A stretch of DNA of 63,027 nt from SAR202 cluster bacterium (lineage in GTDB: Bacteria > Chloroflexota > Dehalococcoidia > Lucifugimonadales > GCA-2712585), in assembly GCA_016872285.1 (NCBI GenBank), contig VGZZ01000011.1, positions 1 through 63,027 of the forward strand, read 5' to 3'. Both the position numbers and the translations under genes were made by a program. The notes below the pieces were generated by a model that had not been told where the DNA came from, made no database searches, and saw nothing but the letters and a program-made list of their open reading frames with translations. The number at the start of each line of letters is the position of its first letter. Position 1 is the first letter of the stretch. This document shows positions 44,590 through 54,869 of the stretch, piece by piece.

Positions 44590-44901
44590 CTAGGTAATGG
44601 TCTCCTTGCATTTTCGGCAGATGCGCACCTTGTTGCCGTCCTCCAGCTTCTTGAAGCCGACTCGCACGGGGTTGCTGCAACTGGTGCATATTAACATAAC
44701 GTTGGAGATGGATATAGGCGCGGGCTGCTGCACTCGTCCGCCCTGCCGCACCGGCGGGACGGGCTTGACGTGTCGGGTCACTACGTTGACCCCTTCCACA
44801 ATCAGACGGCCGGTCTGAGGATAGACCCGCTCCACCTTCCCTCGCTTGGCGCGGTCTTTGCCGGAAGTGACCAGTACGGTATCGCCCTTGCGGATATTCA
44901 T
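44590..44901 (-). CDS. rplX: 50S ribosomal protein L24
   Basis: 103 residues. The KOW motif near the N-terminus ([24 protein letters not shown]) and NVVTRHVKP are typical. A Cys-x2-Cys pair (CTSC) and a second CRKC near the end form a zinc-knuckle-like site seen in many L24 proteins. It overlaps the rplN stop by one base. Confidence 0.96.
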   Translation of the reverse strand: MNIRKGDTVLVTSGKDRAKRGKVERVYPQTGRLIVEGVNVVTRHVKPVPPVRQGGRVQQPAPISISNVMLICTSCSNPVRVGFKKLEDGNKVRICRKCKETIT

Positions 44902-45272
44902 TAGACCACCTCCGGGGCTAAGGAAACTATCTTCATATAGCCCTTTTCTCGGAGCTCACGGGCGACGGGGCCGAAGATGCGGGTGCCTCTGGGATTATCA
45001 AGTTTCTCGGTCATAATAACGGCAGCGTTGTCGTCAAACTTAATGAAGGTGCCGTCGGGTCGGGCGTAGTTCCGGGCGGTGCGGACAATGACGGCCTTCA
45101 CCACCTCGCCCTCCTTAACGGTGCCGGCGGGAAGGGCTTCTTTAACCGCGCAAACGATGATATCGCCCACGGCGGCGTAGCGGCGGCGGCTGCTGCCGGG
45201 TATGTTGATGCACATGAGCTCTTTGGCGCCGGTGTTATCGGCGGCGGCCAGCCTGGTGTAGATCTGGATCAC
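44901..45272 (-). CDS. rplN: 50S ribosomal protein L14
   Basis: 123 residues. [22 protein letters not shown] and the C-terminal [28 protein letters not shown] are the L14 signature; it sits at the 30S-50S interface. It overlaps rpsQ by 4 nt. Confidence 0.97.
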   Translation of the reverse strand: MIQIYTRLAAADNTGAKELMCINIPGSSRRRYAAVGDIIVCAVKEALPAGTVKEGEVVKAVIVRTARNYARPDGTFIKFDDNAAVIMTEKLDNPRGTRIFGPVARELREKGYMKIVSLAPEVV

Positions 45273-45634
45273 GGCTGGGCCTCCTGCTTCTCTTCCTCGG
45301 CCTCGGCCTTGGCGGCGTCCTGGTTGCGGGCCCCGGTGGACAGTATCTCCGAGTCCAGCTCCGCGGGCTTAACCTCGGCGACCTCGCGGCGCTCGATGAT
45401 GTTCGTGACGCGCCATCGCTTGAGGCGGGAGATGGGCCGGGTCTCCTCGATACGCACCAGGTCGCCGACGGCGCATTCGGACTCGCCGTCATGGGCGTAG
45501 AACTTGGTAGACCGCTTCTGGGCCTTGTTATATATAGGGTGCCTCTGCTGCCACTCGACAGCCACCACCACCGTCTTGGCCATCTTGGTGCCGATGACCC
45601 GTCCGACTCGTTCTTTTCGTCGTTCTTTACTCAT
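45269..45634 (-). CDS. rpsQ: 30S ribosomal protein S17
   Basis: 121 residues; the S17 OB fold ([47 protein letters not shown]) ends at about residue 82. The remaining 40 residues are a polar acidic tail rich in Ala, Glu and Gln, not part of the usual fold. It overlaps rpmC by one base. Confidence 0.95.
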   Translation of the reverse strand: MSKERRKERVGRVIGTKMAKTVVVAVEWQQRHPIYNKAQKRSTKFYAHDGESECAVGDLVRIEETRPISRLKRWRVTNIIERREVAEVKPAELDSEILSTGARNQDAAKAEAEEEKQEAQP

Positions 45635-45834
45635 TATTGGACCTTCTGAAGTTGCCTCTCCCTGGCCACGGTCTTGAGCCTGGCCAGCTTCTTCCGCGTC
45701 ACGCCCAGCTGGGACGTGTTGGTAAGCTGCTTGGTGGCATGCCGGAAGCGCAGGTTCAGCAGCTCCTTCTGAGTATTATCGATCTCTTTCTCTATGCTCT
45801 CGTCCGACAGGTCTCGGACTTCCTGGATGCGCAT
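45634..45834 (-). CDS. rpmC: 50S ribosomal protein L29
   Basis: 66 residues. The two-helix L29: EVRDLSDESIEKEIDNTQKELLNLRFR, and TRKKLARLKTVARERQL. It lies next to the tunnel exit and forms part of the trigger-factor/SRP docking site. Confidence 0.96.
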   Translation of the reverse strand: MRIQEVRDLSDESIEKEIDNTQKELLNLRFRHATKQLTNTSQLGVTRKKLARLKTVARERQLQKVQ

Positions 45835-45843
45835 ATAAGTCCT

Positions 45844-46264
<421 letters not shown>

Positions 46265-46278
<14 letters not shown>

Positions 46279-46999
46279 CCTCAGTCTCCTCGTCCTCTGC
46301 TCCGGCGCTGACCGTGACCTGAATCGTCTCCATCTCTTCCGTCCGCTCGGCCACAGGCGTGGGCGCCGTAGTGCCTTTGTAAATCCAGACCTTGACGCCG
46401 ATTCGTCCCATGACGGTGGAGGCTTCGGCGTAATCGTAGTCGATATCCGCGTTGAGGGTATGCAGAGGGACGCGGCCCTCCATAATCTTCTCGGTGCGGG
46501 CGATTTCAGCGCCCATGATGCGGCCCTTGACGATAATCTTGATGCCCTGGGCGCCGGCCTGCATGGCGCGCTGCACAGACTGCCGCATAGCGCGGCGGAA
46601 GGAGACGCGGCGTTCCATCTGGTCGGCGATGTTGCGGGCCACCAGGTAGGAGTTCAGCTCAGGCTGCTGTATCTCCAGGATGTTGAGCTGGATGCGCTTG
46701 CCGGATATGGACTCGAGCCGGCTCCTGAGCTTCTTTACCCGCTCGCCGTCGCGGCCAATGAGGATGCCGGGGCGGGCTGAATGAATATTGATGACGATAT
46801 CCTGGTTGCCGCGATCGATCTCGACCCTGGCGATGCCGGCGTCGGAGAAGGAGCGGTACTCGTCCCGGATGGCGTTTCGTATAGACAGGTCGCTGAGGAC
46901 CAGCTCGCTATACTGGCGGCCCCGGGGGACGAACCAGTGGGTCTGCCAGTCCTTGATGACGCCGAGCCTAAAGCCGACCGGATGTGTTTTATGTCCCAC
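46265..46999 (-). CDS. rpsC: 30S ribosomal protein S3
   Basis: 244 residues. Contains the KH domain ([36 protein letters not shown]) and the C-terminal S3 domain ([26 protein letters not shown]). The last 25 or so residues are acidic ([14 protein letters not shown]). S3 helps unwind mRNA at the entry tunnel. It overlaps the rplV stop by one base. Confidence 0.96.
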
Positions 47000-47340
47000 T
47001 AGCTTGCCTCCTGGTCCACTACCACCGTCAGATGAGAAAACCGCCTGTTCATTCGACCAACCCTGCCACGAGCGTGGGGCTTGAAGCGGCGCATAGACTC
47101 GGCCTGGTCGGCGGTTATGCGCACCACCCGCAGGCTTTCCCGGTCCATCAGCAGGTTATTTTCAGCGTTGGCCGCCGCCGACTGAATAGTCTTGGCTACG
47201 ATTCTAGCCCAGGGCGACGGCATAAACTCCAGCACGGCAACGGCCTCCGCCACCTTTTTGCCCCGGACCAGGTCCAGGAGCGGCATGAGGCGCTTGTGGG
47301 AGGCCCCCACTTTTTTAGATACGGCTTTAACGGCAGGCAT
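46999..47340 (-). CDS. rplV: 50S ribosomal protein L22
   Basis: 113 residues. The start KAVSKKVGASHKRLMPLLDLVRGK and the end HARGRVGRMNRRFSHLTVVV mark L22, whose beta-hairpin lines the exit tunnel at the macrolide-binding region. Confidence 0.97.
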   Translation of the reverse strand: MPAVKAVSKKVGASHKRLMPLLDLVRGKKVAEAVAVLEFMPSPWARIVAKTIQSAAANAENNLLMDRESLRVVRITADQAESMRRFKPHARGRVGRMNRRFSHLTVVVDQEAS

Positions 47341-47343
47341 AGT

Positions 47344-47646
47344 TTACCCTTCCTTTGTCTCTGCGCCGCTGGCGGCGGCCTCGGCGGCCCGGAGGCCAAA
47401 GCCGCGGAAGGTGCGGGTGGGAGCAAACTCTCCCAGCCGGTGGCCGACCATGTTTTCAGTGATGAAGACCGGCACGTGGCGGTGCCCGTCGTGGATGGCT
47501 ATGTTAAGGCCTATCATCTCGGGCATTACAATGCTGCTGCGGGACCAGGTGCGGATGACCGACTTCTGGCCGGAGCGCTGTTGGGCCATGACCTTCTTTT
47601 GCAGCTTGGGATGCACATAAGGGCCCTTTCGTATAGAACGGGACAT
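47344..47646 (-). CDS. rpsS: 30S ribosomal protein S19
   Basis: 100 residues. [41 protein letters not shown] and the [16 protein letters not shown] segment are diagnostic of S19 in the 30S head. It is followed by a short Ala-rich tail. Confidence 0.97.
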   Translation of the reverse strand: MSRSIRKGPYVHPKLQKKVMAQQRSGQKSVIRTWSRSSIVMPEMIGLNIAIHDGHRHVPVFITENMVGHRLGEFAPTRTFRGFGLRAAEAAASGAETKEG

Positions 47647-47649
47647 GCC

Positions 47650-48477
47650 CTATCTCCTTCTTTCTCTGACGATAAGAGTTTTGGACTTGCGCTTGTTTCT
47701 GGTCTTAAACCCGAGGGCCGACTTGCCCCAGGGCGTCTTGGGCCCGGGCAGGCCGATGCCGGTGCGGCCTTCGCCGCCGCCATGGGGATGGTCCCGGGGC
47801 GTCATGGCGCTGCCTCGCACCGTGGGCCTGCGGCCTCGATGCCTGGTCTTGCCGGCTTTGCCGAGGATGACGTTCTTGTGGTCCACGTTGCTGAGCTGGC
47901 CTATGGTGGCGCGGCATGTGCCCGGCACGCGGCGCACCTCCCCGGAGGGCAAGCGAATAAGCACATAGATGTCCTCTCGCGAGAGCACCTGGGCCGCCGA
48001 GCCGGCGCTGCGCACCAGCTTGCCGCCCTGGCCGGCTATCAGCTCCAGGTTGTGCACCAGGGTGCCCGTGGGGATATTCCGAAGGGGCAGGCTGTTGCCG
48101 GGCTTGATGTCTGCGGTGGGGCCGGAGGCCACGTTGGAACCGACGGCCAGGCCCAGGGGGGCCAGGATATAACGCTTCTCGCCGTCAGCATAGTTCACCA
48201 GGGCGATGCGGGTGGTGCGGTTGGGGTCGTACTCGATGGTGACCACCTTGCCGGGCACGCCGTCCTTGTCGCGCCGGAAGTCGATGACGCGGTAGTGGCG
48301 ACGGCTGCCGCCGCCGCGATGCCGCACGGTTATCTTGCCGCGGAAGTTTCGCCCGCCGCTTTTAGACTTGGCCCTCAGAAGGGCCTTTGCAGGCTTGTTG
48401 GTGGTAACGTCCTTATAGGAGGGGTGCGCGGCGTTGCGCGTCCCCGGAGTCATTGGTCTAAGAACTTTGAGTGGCAT
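47650..48477 (-). CDS. rplB: 50S ribosomal protein L2
   Basis: 275 residues. [31 protein letters not shown] and the C-terminal [21 protein letters not shown] segment identify L2, which is needed for peptidyl-transfer and subunit association. The conserved His of HPHGGGEG is present. Confidence 0.97.
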   Translation of the reverse strand: MPLKVLRPMTPGTRNAAHPSYKDVTTNKPAKALLRAKSKSGGRNFRGKITVRHRGGGSRRHYRVIDFRRDKDGVPGKVVTIEYDPNRTTRIALVNYADGEKRYILAPLGLAVGSNVASGPTADIKPGNSLPLRNIPTGTLVHNLELIAGQGGKLVRSAGSAAQVLSREDIYVLIRLPSGEVRRVPGTCRATIGQLSNVDHKNVILGKAGKTRHRGRRPTVRGSAMTPRDHPHGGGEGRTGIGLPGPKTPWGKSALGFKTRNKRKSKTLIVRERRR

Positions 48478-48479
48478 GC

Positions 48480-48770
48480 CTACAACCCCTCGATAAGCTG
48501 AATCTTGTCGCCGGGCCGCAGGGTCACAATAGCTTTCTTCATGTCCGGCGTGCGCATCATCCTGGGGCCGTACCGTTTGGCCTTGCCCCGGTTGAGACAG
48601 ATATTGACGTCCACCACCTTCACGTTAAAGGTCTTCTCCACGGCCTCTTTAATCCTGATCTTATTGGCCTGGGGAGACACCTGGAAGGTGTATTTACCCG
48701 ACTCCTGCTGCGCGGTGCCCTTCTCAGTTATGAGAGGCTTGACAAGGACTTCCTGCATGGTTAACGCCAT
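48480..48770 (-). CDS. rplW: 50S ribosomal protein L23
   Basis: 96 residues. [24 protein letters not shown] and [15 protein letters not shown] are typical L23, the tunnel-exit docking site for SRP and trigger factor. 2-nt gap to rplD. Confidence 0.96.
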   Translation of the reverse strand: MALTMQEVLVKPLITEKGTAQQESGKYTFQVSPQANKIRIKEAVEKTFNVKVVDVNICLNRGKAKRYGPRMMRTPDMKKAIVTLRPGDKIQLIEGL

Positions 48771-48772
48771 AT

Positions 48773-49417
48773 CTAGGCCTCCGCTTCCGCGGCCTGGGGG
48801 GCCCAGAGGTCCTCGGCGCGGCGTATGGCGTCGAGGGCGATGATGACTTTGTCCCGCTTCAAGACCTCGCCGGCGTTGAGCTGGTCCACGGGCAGCGTCC
48901 AGACCTTAGGCAGATTCCTGGCGGCGTTAACAACATTAGGCTCCGCCGACGCGGTCACCAGCAGAATCGACTCGTTGATACCCAGGGCCTTCAAGGCCTG
49001 GGCCATGCTCTTGGCGTGACCGTCCAGGTCGGCGAAATTTTCTACCAGCACTAGCTTGTCCTGCTTCACCTTCTGGGAGAGGGTGCATCGCAGGGCCAGG
49101 TGACGAATCTTCTTGGGCAGATCGCGGCGGTAGCTGCGGGGCTTGGGACCGAAGGCGATGCCGCCGTGCCGCCACTGGACCGCGCGGGTGCTGCCCTGCC
49201 GCGCGCGGCCGGTGTGCTTCTGCCGCCACGGCTTCTTGCCGCCGCCGGAGACCTCAGCGCGGGTCTTGGTGCTGTGGGTGCCTTGCCGCTGGTTGGCCTG
49301 GTAGATCACCATAGCCTGATGGACGACAGTTGGATTGAAGGGGGCGGCCACCAGGGTGTCGTTGACCTGCACGCTGCGCAGGGCTTCACCCTTGAGATTT
49401 TTTACTTGAAGTTCCAT
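48773..49417 (-). CDS. rplD: 50S ribosomal protein L4
   Basis: 214 residues. The basic tunnel loop QGTHSTKTRAEVSGGGKKPWRQKHTGRARQGS and the flanking globular domain are diagnostic. L4 lines the exit tunnel and in E. coli represses its own S10 operon. Confidence 0.97.
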   Translation of the reverse strand: MELQVKNLKGEALRSVQVNDTLVAAPFNPTVVHQAMVIYQANQRQGTHSTKTRAEVSGGGKKPWRQKHTGRARQGSTRAVQWRHGGIAFGPKPRSYRRDLPKKIRHLALRCTLSQKVKQDKLVLVENFADLDGHAKSMAQALKALGINESILLVTASAEPNVVNAARNLPKVWTLPVDQLNAGEVLKRDKVIIALDAIRRAEDLWAPQAAEAEA

Positions 49418-49434
49418 GAAATATCAGCCTTAGA

Positions 49435-50172
49435 TTAGGACTTTGCGGCGGGCTTAGGTTGAGGTTTAGGGGCCTCCGCCTTGGGGGAAGCGGCGGTCTT
49501 GGCCAGGCCCTTGGCGGCGGGCTGGGCCCTGGGTGCGGTAGGCCTGGCGGCTTTCTTGCCGGTCCTGTATACCATTAGCACGTCTTTGGGTGACCCTGGA
49601 ACGCCGCCCTTGAGCACCAGGATGTTCTTGTCCTGGTCCACACGGACCACTTCCAGATTCTTAATCGTAACCCTGTCGGACCCCATATGCCCGGCCATCT
49701 TTTTGCCCTTCCAGACACGTCCGGGCCGCGTGCCCGAGCCCACCGAGCCGGGTCCCCGGAGCCGGTCCGACTGGCCGTGGGTTCTGGGACCGCCCTTGAA
49801 GCCGTGGAGCTTGACGCCCCCCTGGTAGCCCCGACCCTTGGTGATGCCGACCACGTTCACCAGGTCGCCGGCGGCGAAGATGCTGGGGCCGAGGGTCTGG
49901 CCCACTGTCAGGCCCTCCAGTTTTTCGGCGGGGACTTCCCGGAGGTGGCTGAAGAGTCCGCCCGAGGCCTTGAGGTGGCCCTGCTTGGCCTGGGGCACTC
50001 GTTTGACCGAGCCGAACCCCAACTGGACGGATTGATAGCCGTCCTTTTCTTTGGACTTGATCTGGGTGACAGTGCAAGGCCCGGCCTCCAGGACCGTGAC
50101 TGGAACTACAGACCCGTCGGCCTGCATTACCTGGCTCATGCCTATTTTCCGGCTAACTATCGCTTGAATCAC
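49435..50172 (-). CDS. rplC: 50S ribosomal protein L3 with C-terminal basic tail
   Basis: 245 residues. L3 core runs to about residue 205 and contains SRKIGMSQVMQADGSVVPVTV, HGFKGGPRTHGQSDRLRGPGS and GHMGSDRVTIKNLEVV. The last 40 residues are an Ala/Lys/Pro-rich tail (AAKGLAKTAASPKAEAPKPQ style), similar in composition to the L5 extension. Confidence 0.96.
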   Translation of the reverse strand: MIQAIVSRKIGMSQVMQADGSVVPVTVLEAGPCTVTQIKSKEKDGYQSVQLGFGSVKRVPQAKQGHLKASGGLFSHLREVPAEKLEGLTVGQTLGPSIFAAGDLVNVVGITKGRGYQGGVKLHGFKGGPRTHGQSDRLRGPGSVGSGTRPGRVWKGKKMAGHMGSDRVTIKNLEVVRVDQDKNILVLKGGVPGSPKDVLMVYRTGKKAARPTAPRAQPAAKGLAKTAASPKAEAPKPQPKPAAKS

Positions 50173-50187
50173 AGAAGATTCCTTGTC

Positions 50188-50505
50188 TTACAGCTTGATG
50201 GAAATATCGACGCCGGCGGGAAGGTTGAGGCGGGTCAGGGCGTCGATGGTCTTGGCGGTGGGTTCCAGGATGTCGATGAGCCGCTTGTGGGTGCGGATCT
50301 CAAAGTGCTCGCGGGAGTCCTTGTCGATGTGGGGCGAGCGGATAACGCAGAAGCGCCGTATGTGGGTGGGCATGGGCACCGGGCCGGCCACGTTGGCGCC
50401 GGTCTGCTCCGCCGTCTCCACAATCTGCGTCGCCGACAGGTCTAGAGTCTTGTGGTCGAAGGCCTTGAGGACGATTCTTATTTTTTGAGATGTTTTGCTT
50501 ACCAT
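50188..50505 (-). CDS. rpsJ: 30S ribosomal protein S10
   Basis: 105 residues. [52 protein letters not shown] and [18 protein letters not shown] identify S10, also the antitermination factor NusE. It follows fusA by 6 nt; the tuf gene often found here is absent. Confidence 0.97.
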   Translation of the reverse strand: MVSKTSQKIRIVLKAFDHKTLDLSATQIVETAEQTGANVAGPVPMPTHIRRFCVIRSPHIDKDSREHFEIRTHKRLIDILEPTAKTIDALTRLNLPAGVDISIKL

Positions 50506-50511
50506 AAATGT

Positions 50512-52575
50512 CTATTCGCCTTTAATAATGGCAGCCGCGATGTGCTGGGGCACCGGCTCGTAGTATTTGAACTCCATGGTCTGGCTGGCACGGCCCTGAC
50601 TCATGGACCTGAGGGCTGTAGTATATCCAAAGGACTCGGCCAGGGGAACCAGGGCTCTTATCTGCTGGAGGTTGTCGTCGCCCTCAATGCTCTTGATCTG
50701 GCCGCGCCGGGCGTTAAGGTCGCCCAGGACGCTCCCCAGATACTCGCCGGGCGTTACTACTTCCATCTCCATAATCGGTTCCAGGAGAATGGGGCCGCCC
50801 TTGCGAATAGCCTCCCGGAAAGCTATGCCGCCCGCGGCGCGGAAGGCCATTTCCGAGGAGTCGACGTCGTGGTAGCTGCCGTCCACCAGGGCCACTTTGA
50901 CATCCACCACGTGGAAGCCGGCCACGGGGCCGTTTTCAGCAGCCTCGCGGACGCCCTTCTCGACGGCGGGTATGAACTCGCGGGGTATAGAGCCGCCGGC
51001 AATCTTGTTTTCGAAGACCAGGCCGGCACCGCGTTCCAGAGGCTCCATTTCAATCCAGACATCGCCGTACTGGCCGTGGCCGCCGCTCTGCCGGACAAAC
51101 TTGCCCTGGACCTTGGTGGTCCTGGTGACAGTCTCGCGATAAGAGACCTTGGGCTTGCCCACGTTGGCGACGACGCTAAACTCGCGCTTCATGCGGTCGA
51201 CAAGCACGTCCAGGTGCAGCTCGCCCATGCCGGAGATAATGGTCTGACCCGTCTCCTTGTTCTGGTTGACAACAAAGGTGGGGTCTTCTTCGGACAGCTT
51301 GCGGATGGCGTCGATGAGCTTGTCGCGGTCCGCTTGGGAGATAGGCTCGATGGCTACTGAAATAACGGGCGAGGGGAACTTGGGTGGTTCCAGGACTATG
51401 GGGTTAGCTTCTTCGCAGATGGTGTCGCCGGTGAAGGTCTCCTTCAGTCCGATACACGCCGCGATATTGCCGGCGGTAATCTCCGCCACCTCCTCGCGGT
51501 GGTTGGAATGCATGCGAAGGACGCGGCCCAGCCTTTCGCGACGCTTCTTGGTGGAGTTGTAAACCACGGCGCCGGCCTTGACCGATCCGGAGTATATGCG
51601 CAGATAGACCAGCCGGCCCACGAAAGGATCGGTCATCACCTTCATGGCGAGGGCAGACAGCGGCTCGTTGTCATCGGCTTTGCGAATAACCTTGGCGTCG
51701 TTGTTGGGGTTGAAGCCTTCCACCGGCGGGACGTCGGAGGGGGAGGGCAAATAATCGACAACGGCGTCCAGCAGCGGGGCCACGCCCATGGTGCGGAGGG
51801 CGCTGCCGCAGAGAACAGGGAATAGCCGGCGGTTGATGGTGGCTTGCCTGAGGGCGGCCTTAAGCTCGGCCTTGCTGATATCCTCGCCCTCCAGGTACTT
51901 GATCATGAGGGCGTCATCCGTCTCGGCGATGCGCTCGATCATGGCATCGCGGTACCGCTGGAAGTCGCCCTTCAGGTCCTCAGGAATCGGCCCGACCTGG
52001 AAAGCCCCGGCGTCGCCGAAGATATAGGAGTGGCCCTCCATAAGGTCCATAACGCCCTTAAAGCTGGACTCCTGGCCTATAGGCGCCTGCACAGGCACGG
52101 CCTGGGCCTTTAGCCGGTGCTTAATGGAAGTTATGGTGCGCTCGAAGTCGGCGCCGGTGCGGTCCATCTTGTTGACAAAGCAAATGCGGGGCACCTGGTA
52201 CCGGTCAGCCTGCCGCCACACCGTCTCCGACTGGGGCTGCACGCCCGCCACCGAGTCCAAAACCACAATGCCGCCGTCCAGGACTCGAAGGCTGCGCTCC
52301 ACCTCGGCCGTGAAGTCCACATGGCCCGGGGTATCGATGATATTGACCTGGTAGTCCTTCCAGGGGATGGTGGTAGCGGCGGCGGTGATGGTGATGCCGC
52401 GCTCCCTCTCCTGGGGCATCCAGTCCATGACGGCTGTGCCGGCGTCTACGTCACCTATCTTATAGGTGCGTCCGGAGACAAAAAGGACCCTCTCGGTAAC
52501 GGTGGTCTTTCCGGCGTCGATGTGAGCGATGAATCCGATATTGCGGATTCGATTTATAGGCGTGCGTGTAGGCAT
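50512..52575 (-). CDS. fusA: elongation factor G
   Basis: 687 residues from ATG 52575 (MPTRTPINRIRN). The G domain has AHIDAGKTT (17-25), the switch region [20 protein letters not shown] and NKMD. Domain IV and V motifs (GHGQYGDVW, LGDLNARRGQI) follow. EF-G moves tRNAs and mRNA after peptide transfer. A TTG at 52590 is an alternative start. Standard length, so no frameshift or truncation. Confidence 0.96.
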   Translation of the reverse strand: MPTRTPINRIRNIGFIAHIDAGKTTVTERVLFVSGRTYKIGDVDAGTAVMDWMPQERERGITITAAATTIPWKDYQVNIIDTPGHVDFTAEVERSLRVLDGGIVVLDSVAGVQPQSETVWRQADRYQVPRICFVNKMDRTGADFERTITSIKHRLKAQAVPVQAPIGQESSFKGVMDLMEGHSYIFGDAGAFQVGPIPEDLKGDFQRYRDAMIERIAETDDALMIKYLEGEDISKAELKAALRQATINRRLFPVLCGSALRTMGVAPLLDAVVDYLPSPSDVPPVEGFNPNNDAKVIRKADDNEPLSALAMKVMTDPFVGRLVYLRIYSGSVKAGAVVYNSTKKRRERLGRVLRMHSNHREEVAEITAGNIAACIGLKETFTGDTICEEANPIVLEPPKFPSPVISVAIEPISQADRDKLIDAIRKLSEEDPTFVVNQNKETGQTIISGMGELHLDVLVDRMKREFSVVANVGKPKVSYRETVTRTTKVQGKFVRQSGGHGQYGDVWIEMEPLERGAGLVFENKIAGGSIPREFIPAVEKGVREAAENGPVAGFHVVDVKVALVDGSYHDVDSSEMAFRAAGGIAFREAIRKGGPILLEPIMEMEVVTPGEYLGSVLGDLNARRGQIKSIEGDDNLQQIRALVPLAESFGYTTALRSMSQGRASQTMEFKYYEPVPQHIAAAIIKGE

Positions 52576-52613
52576 GATGACAGGGCCCAATCAAGGTAGG
52601 CAGCCGCTCCTCC

Positions 52614-53084
52614 TCACCACCTGTAGTGAACAAAGGCGCGGTTGGCCTCTGCCATCTTGTGGATATCTTCGCGCTTCTTCACGGCGGTGCCCTCGCCGCG
52701 GGCGGCCTCGATCAGCTCTACCGCCAGCCTCTTATTCATGGGCTGGCCTTTTCTGCCCTGGGCGGAGGTCAAAAGCCATCGCATAGCCAGGGCTTCGCTT
52801 CGCTCGGGGCGGACTTCCACGGGGACCTGGTAGGTAGCGCCGCCCACGCGCCGGGGTTTGACTTCCAGGAGGGGTCGGGCGTTCTCCATAGCCTGCTTTA
52901 GGACTTCCAGGGCGTCCCGCTTGGTCTCCTGCTGCATTATATCCATAGCCTGATAGACAATACGCTGGGCAACGCTCTTCTTGCCGCGCCGCATAAGGCG
53001 GTTGACGAGGCGGGACACCTCGACGCTGTTATATCGAGGGTCCGGGGGCGTAGGGCGCCTTTCGGCGCGTCGTCGTCTGGACAC
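52614..53084 (-). CDS. rpsG: 30S ribosomal protein S7
   Basis: 156 residues. Starts at GTG 53084. RRRRAERRPTPPDPRYNS, LVNRLMRRGKKSVAQRIVY and the PVEVRPERSEALAMRWLL segment are typical of S7, which nucleates assembly of the 30S head. It follows rpsL by 32 nt. Confidence 0.97.
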   Translation of the reverse strand: MSRRRRAERRPTPPDPRYNSVEVSRLVNRLMRRGKKSVAQRIVYQAMDIMQQETKRDALEVLKQAMENARPLLEVKPRRVGGATYQVPVEVRPERSEALAMRWLLTSAQGRKGQPMNKRLAVELIEAARGEGTAVKKREDIHKMAEANRAFVHYRW

Positions 53085-53116
53085 GGGTCGTTAGCCTTCT
53101 TTCCTAATTGCTGTCG

Positions 53117-53536
53117 TTAAGCGGCCTTGGGGGCTTCCGCGCCGTACTTGCTGCGGCCCTGGCGGCGGTTTTCCACGCCCTGGCAGTCCAGGGTGCCGCG
53201 AATGATGTGATATCGAACGCCGGGGAGGTCCTTGACCCTGCCGCCTCGAATCATAACCACCGAGTGTTCCTGCAGGTTGTGGCCCTCGCCGGGAATATAG
53301 GCGGTGACTTCGAAGCCGTTGGTAAGGCGCACCCTGGCAATCTTACGCAGGGCGGAGTTGGGCTTCTTGGGGGTCATGGTGCGCACCTGGACGCAGACGC
53401 CGCGGCGCTGGGGCGCGCCCTGGCTCCACTTTGTCTTGTTGGACAGCGAGTTGTGAATCCAGTGCATGGCCGGAGACTTGGACTTAGTCCTGACCTTCCT
53501 CCGACCTTTTCTGACTAGCTGGTTAATGGTGGGCAT
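53117..53536 (-). CDS. rpsL: 30S ribosomal protein S12 with small insertion
   Basis: 139 residues, about 15 longer than E. coli S12. [20 protein letters not shown] is followed by an inserted stretch at about 25-39 ([15 protein letters not shown]) before GAPQRRGVC. The decoding loops [11 protein letters not shown] and [11 protein letters not shown] are intact and carry the lysines of the streptomycin-sensitive form. First gene of the cluster, 28 nt or so from the predicted transcription start. Confidence 0.97.
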   Translation of the reverse strand: MPTINQLVRKGRRKVRTKSKSPAMHWIHNSLSNKTKWSQGAPQRRGVCVQVRTMTPKKPNSALRKIARVRLTNGFEVTAYIPGEGHNLQEHSVVMIRGGRVKDLPGVRYHIIRGTLDCQGVENRRQGRSKYGAEAPKAA

Positions 53537-53570
53537 AGCTCTTCCCTGTTCTAATAAAGGACAAATACGA

Positions 53571-53599
53571 ACTCTACCAACAACGGCTTAAAATGTCAA
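53571..53599 (-). promoter_or_regulatory. strong sigma-70 promoter of the ribosomal gene run
   Basis: Minus strand: TTGACA (53599-53594), a 17-nt spacer and TAGAGT (53576-53571). It lies 35 nt upstream of the rpsL ATG. The -35 box matches the consensus exactly. It falls between the trpB stop and rpsL, and no strong terminator is seen in front of it. Confidence 0.85.
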
Positions 53600-53657
53600 C
53601 CGCCACGGGACGAGTTTTTCGAAAAGCGAAACATGGCTGGCAAGCCGCGCTGACGTG

Positions 53658-54869
53658 CTAACCGCTTTTCGACATGGCTTCCATGACAATGTGCATATCT
53701 TTGTCGCCACGACCGCTGAGGCACACTAGAATCGTCCGCTCCGGGTCTAGTTTCGGCGCCAGGGTTGTGACGTGATAGACGGCGTGGGAAGGCTCCAGGG
53801 CGGGTATGATGCCTTCCGCGCGGCAGAGCAGGTTGAAGCCTTCCAACGCTTGCTCGTCAGTAACTGCCACATAGTCGGCGCGGCCCGAGTCCTTGAGATA
53901 GCTGTGTTCCGGCCCGACCCCGGGGTAGTCCAGCCCCGGCGATATGCTGTGGGTGTCCGACACCTGTCCATTCTGGTCTTGCAGCAGGTACGACAGCGCC
54001 CCGTGAAGCACCCCCGGCTGCCCCGCCACCAGCGTCGCGGCGTGGGCCTTGGTGCCGACCCCATGCCCGCCCGCCTCCACACCCACCAGCTTCACGCCCT
54101 TGTCCTCGACGAAGGCATGGAAAGCGCCGATGGCGTTGCTGCCGCCACCAACGCAGGCGACGACATAGTCGGGCAGCTTGCCCTCGGCCTTCAATATCTG
54201 CTCTCGCGCCTCGGTGCCAATCACGGATTGGAAGTCACGGACTATCATCGGGTATGGGTGAGGCCCTACTGCGCTGCCCAGAAGATAGTGGGTAGTCTTG
54301 ACGTTGGTCACCCAGTCGCGGATGGCCTCATTGATGGCGTCCTTTAGGGTGCGGCTGCCGGCATCGACGGTGCGCACTTCCGCGCCCAGCAGCTTCATTC
54401 GGAAGACGTTCAGCGACTGGCGTCGAATATCCTCGGCGCCCATGTACACGATGCACTCCAACCCCAGCATGGCGCAGGCGGTGGCGGTGGCGACGCCGTG
54501 CTGCCCCGCGCCAGTCTCGGCGATGATGCGCTTTTTGCCCAATCGTTTGGCCAGCAGGCCTTGACCCAGGGCGTTGTTAATCTTGTGAGCGCCGGTGTGG
54601 GCCAGGTCTTCCCGCTTCAGGTATATCTTGGCGCCGCCGAGTTTGCGGGTGAGGTTGGCGGCGAAGTAAAGGGGCGTGGGCCGCCCGACGAAGTTGTTTA
54701 GCAGATAACCGAGTTCTTTTTGGAACTCTTTGTCTTCTTTCAGCTTGGCGTAGGCCTGCTCCAGCTCATCCAGGGCGGCCATAAGCGTTTCGGGGACAAA
54801 CTTGCCGCCGTAAGGGCCGAAGCGCCCGCGGCGGTCGGGAAGTTGGGAGGACCTGGTCTTGGATGTCAT
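53658..54869 (-). CDS. trpB: tryptophan synthase beta chain
   Basis: 403 residues. Condenses indole with serine using PLP. K96 in [14 protein letters not shown] is the PLP lysine; [18 protein letters not shown] and [11 protein letters not shown] are also typical. Motifs place it with standard TrpB1. The ATG overlaps the trpF stop by 4 nt. trpA, which almost always follows trpB, is not present; the next gene is rpsL, 121 nt on. Confidence 0.96.
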   Translation of the reverse strand: MTSKTRSSQLPDRRGRFGPYGGKFVPETLMAALDELEQAYAKLKEDKEFQKELGYLLNNFVGRPTPLYFAANLTRKLGGAKIYLKREDLAHTGAHKINNALGQGLLAKRLGKKRIIAETGAGQHGVATATACAMLGLECIVYMGAEDIRRQSLNVFRMKLLGAEVRTVDAGSRTLKDAINEAIRDWVTNVKTTHYLLGSAVGPHPYPMIVRDFQSVIGTEAREQILKAEGKLPDYVVACVGGGSNAIGAFHAFVEDKGVKLVGVEAGGHGVGTKAHAATLVAGQPGVLHGALSYLLQDQNGQVSDTHSISPGLDYPGVGPEHSYLKDSGRADYVAVTDEQALEGFNLLCRAEGIIPALEPSHAVYHVTTLAPKLDPERTILVCLSGRGDKDMHIVMEAMSKSG

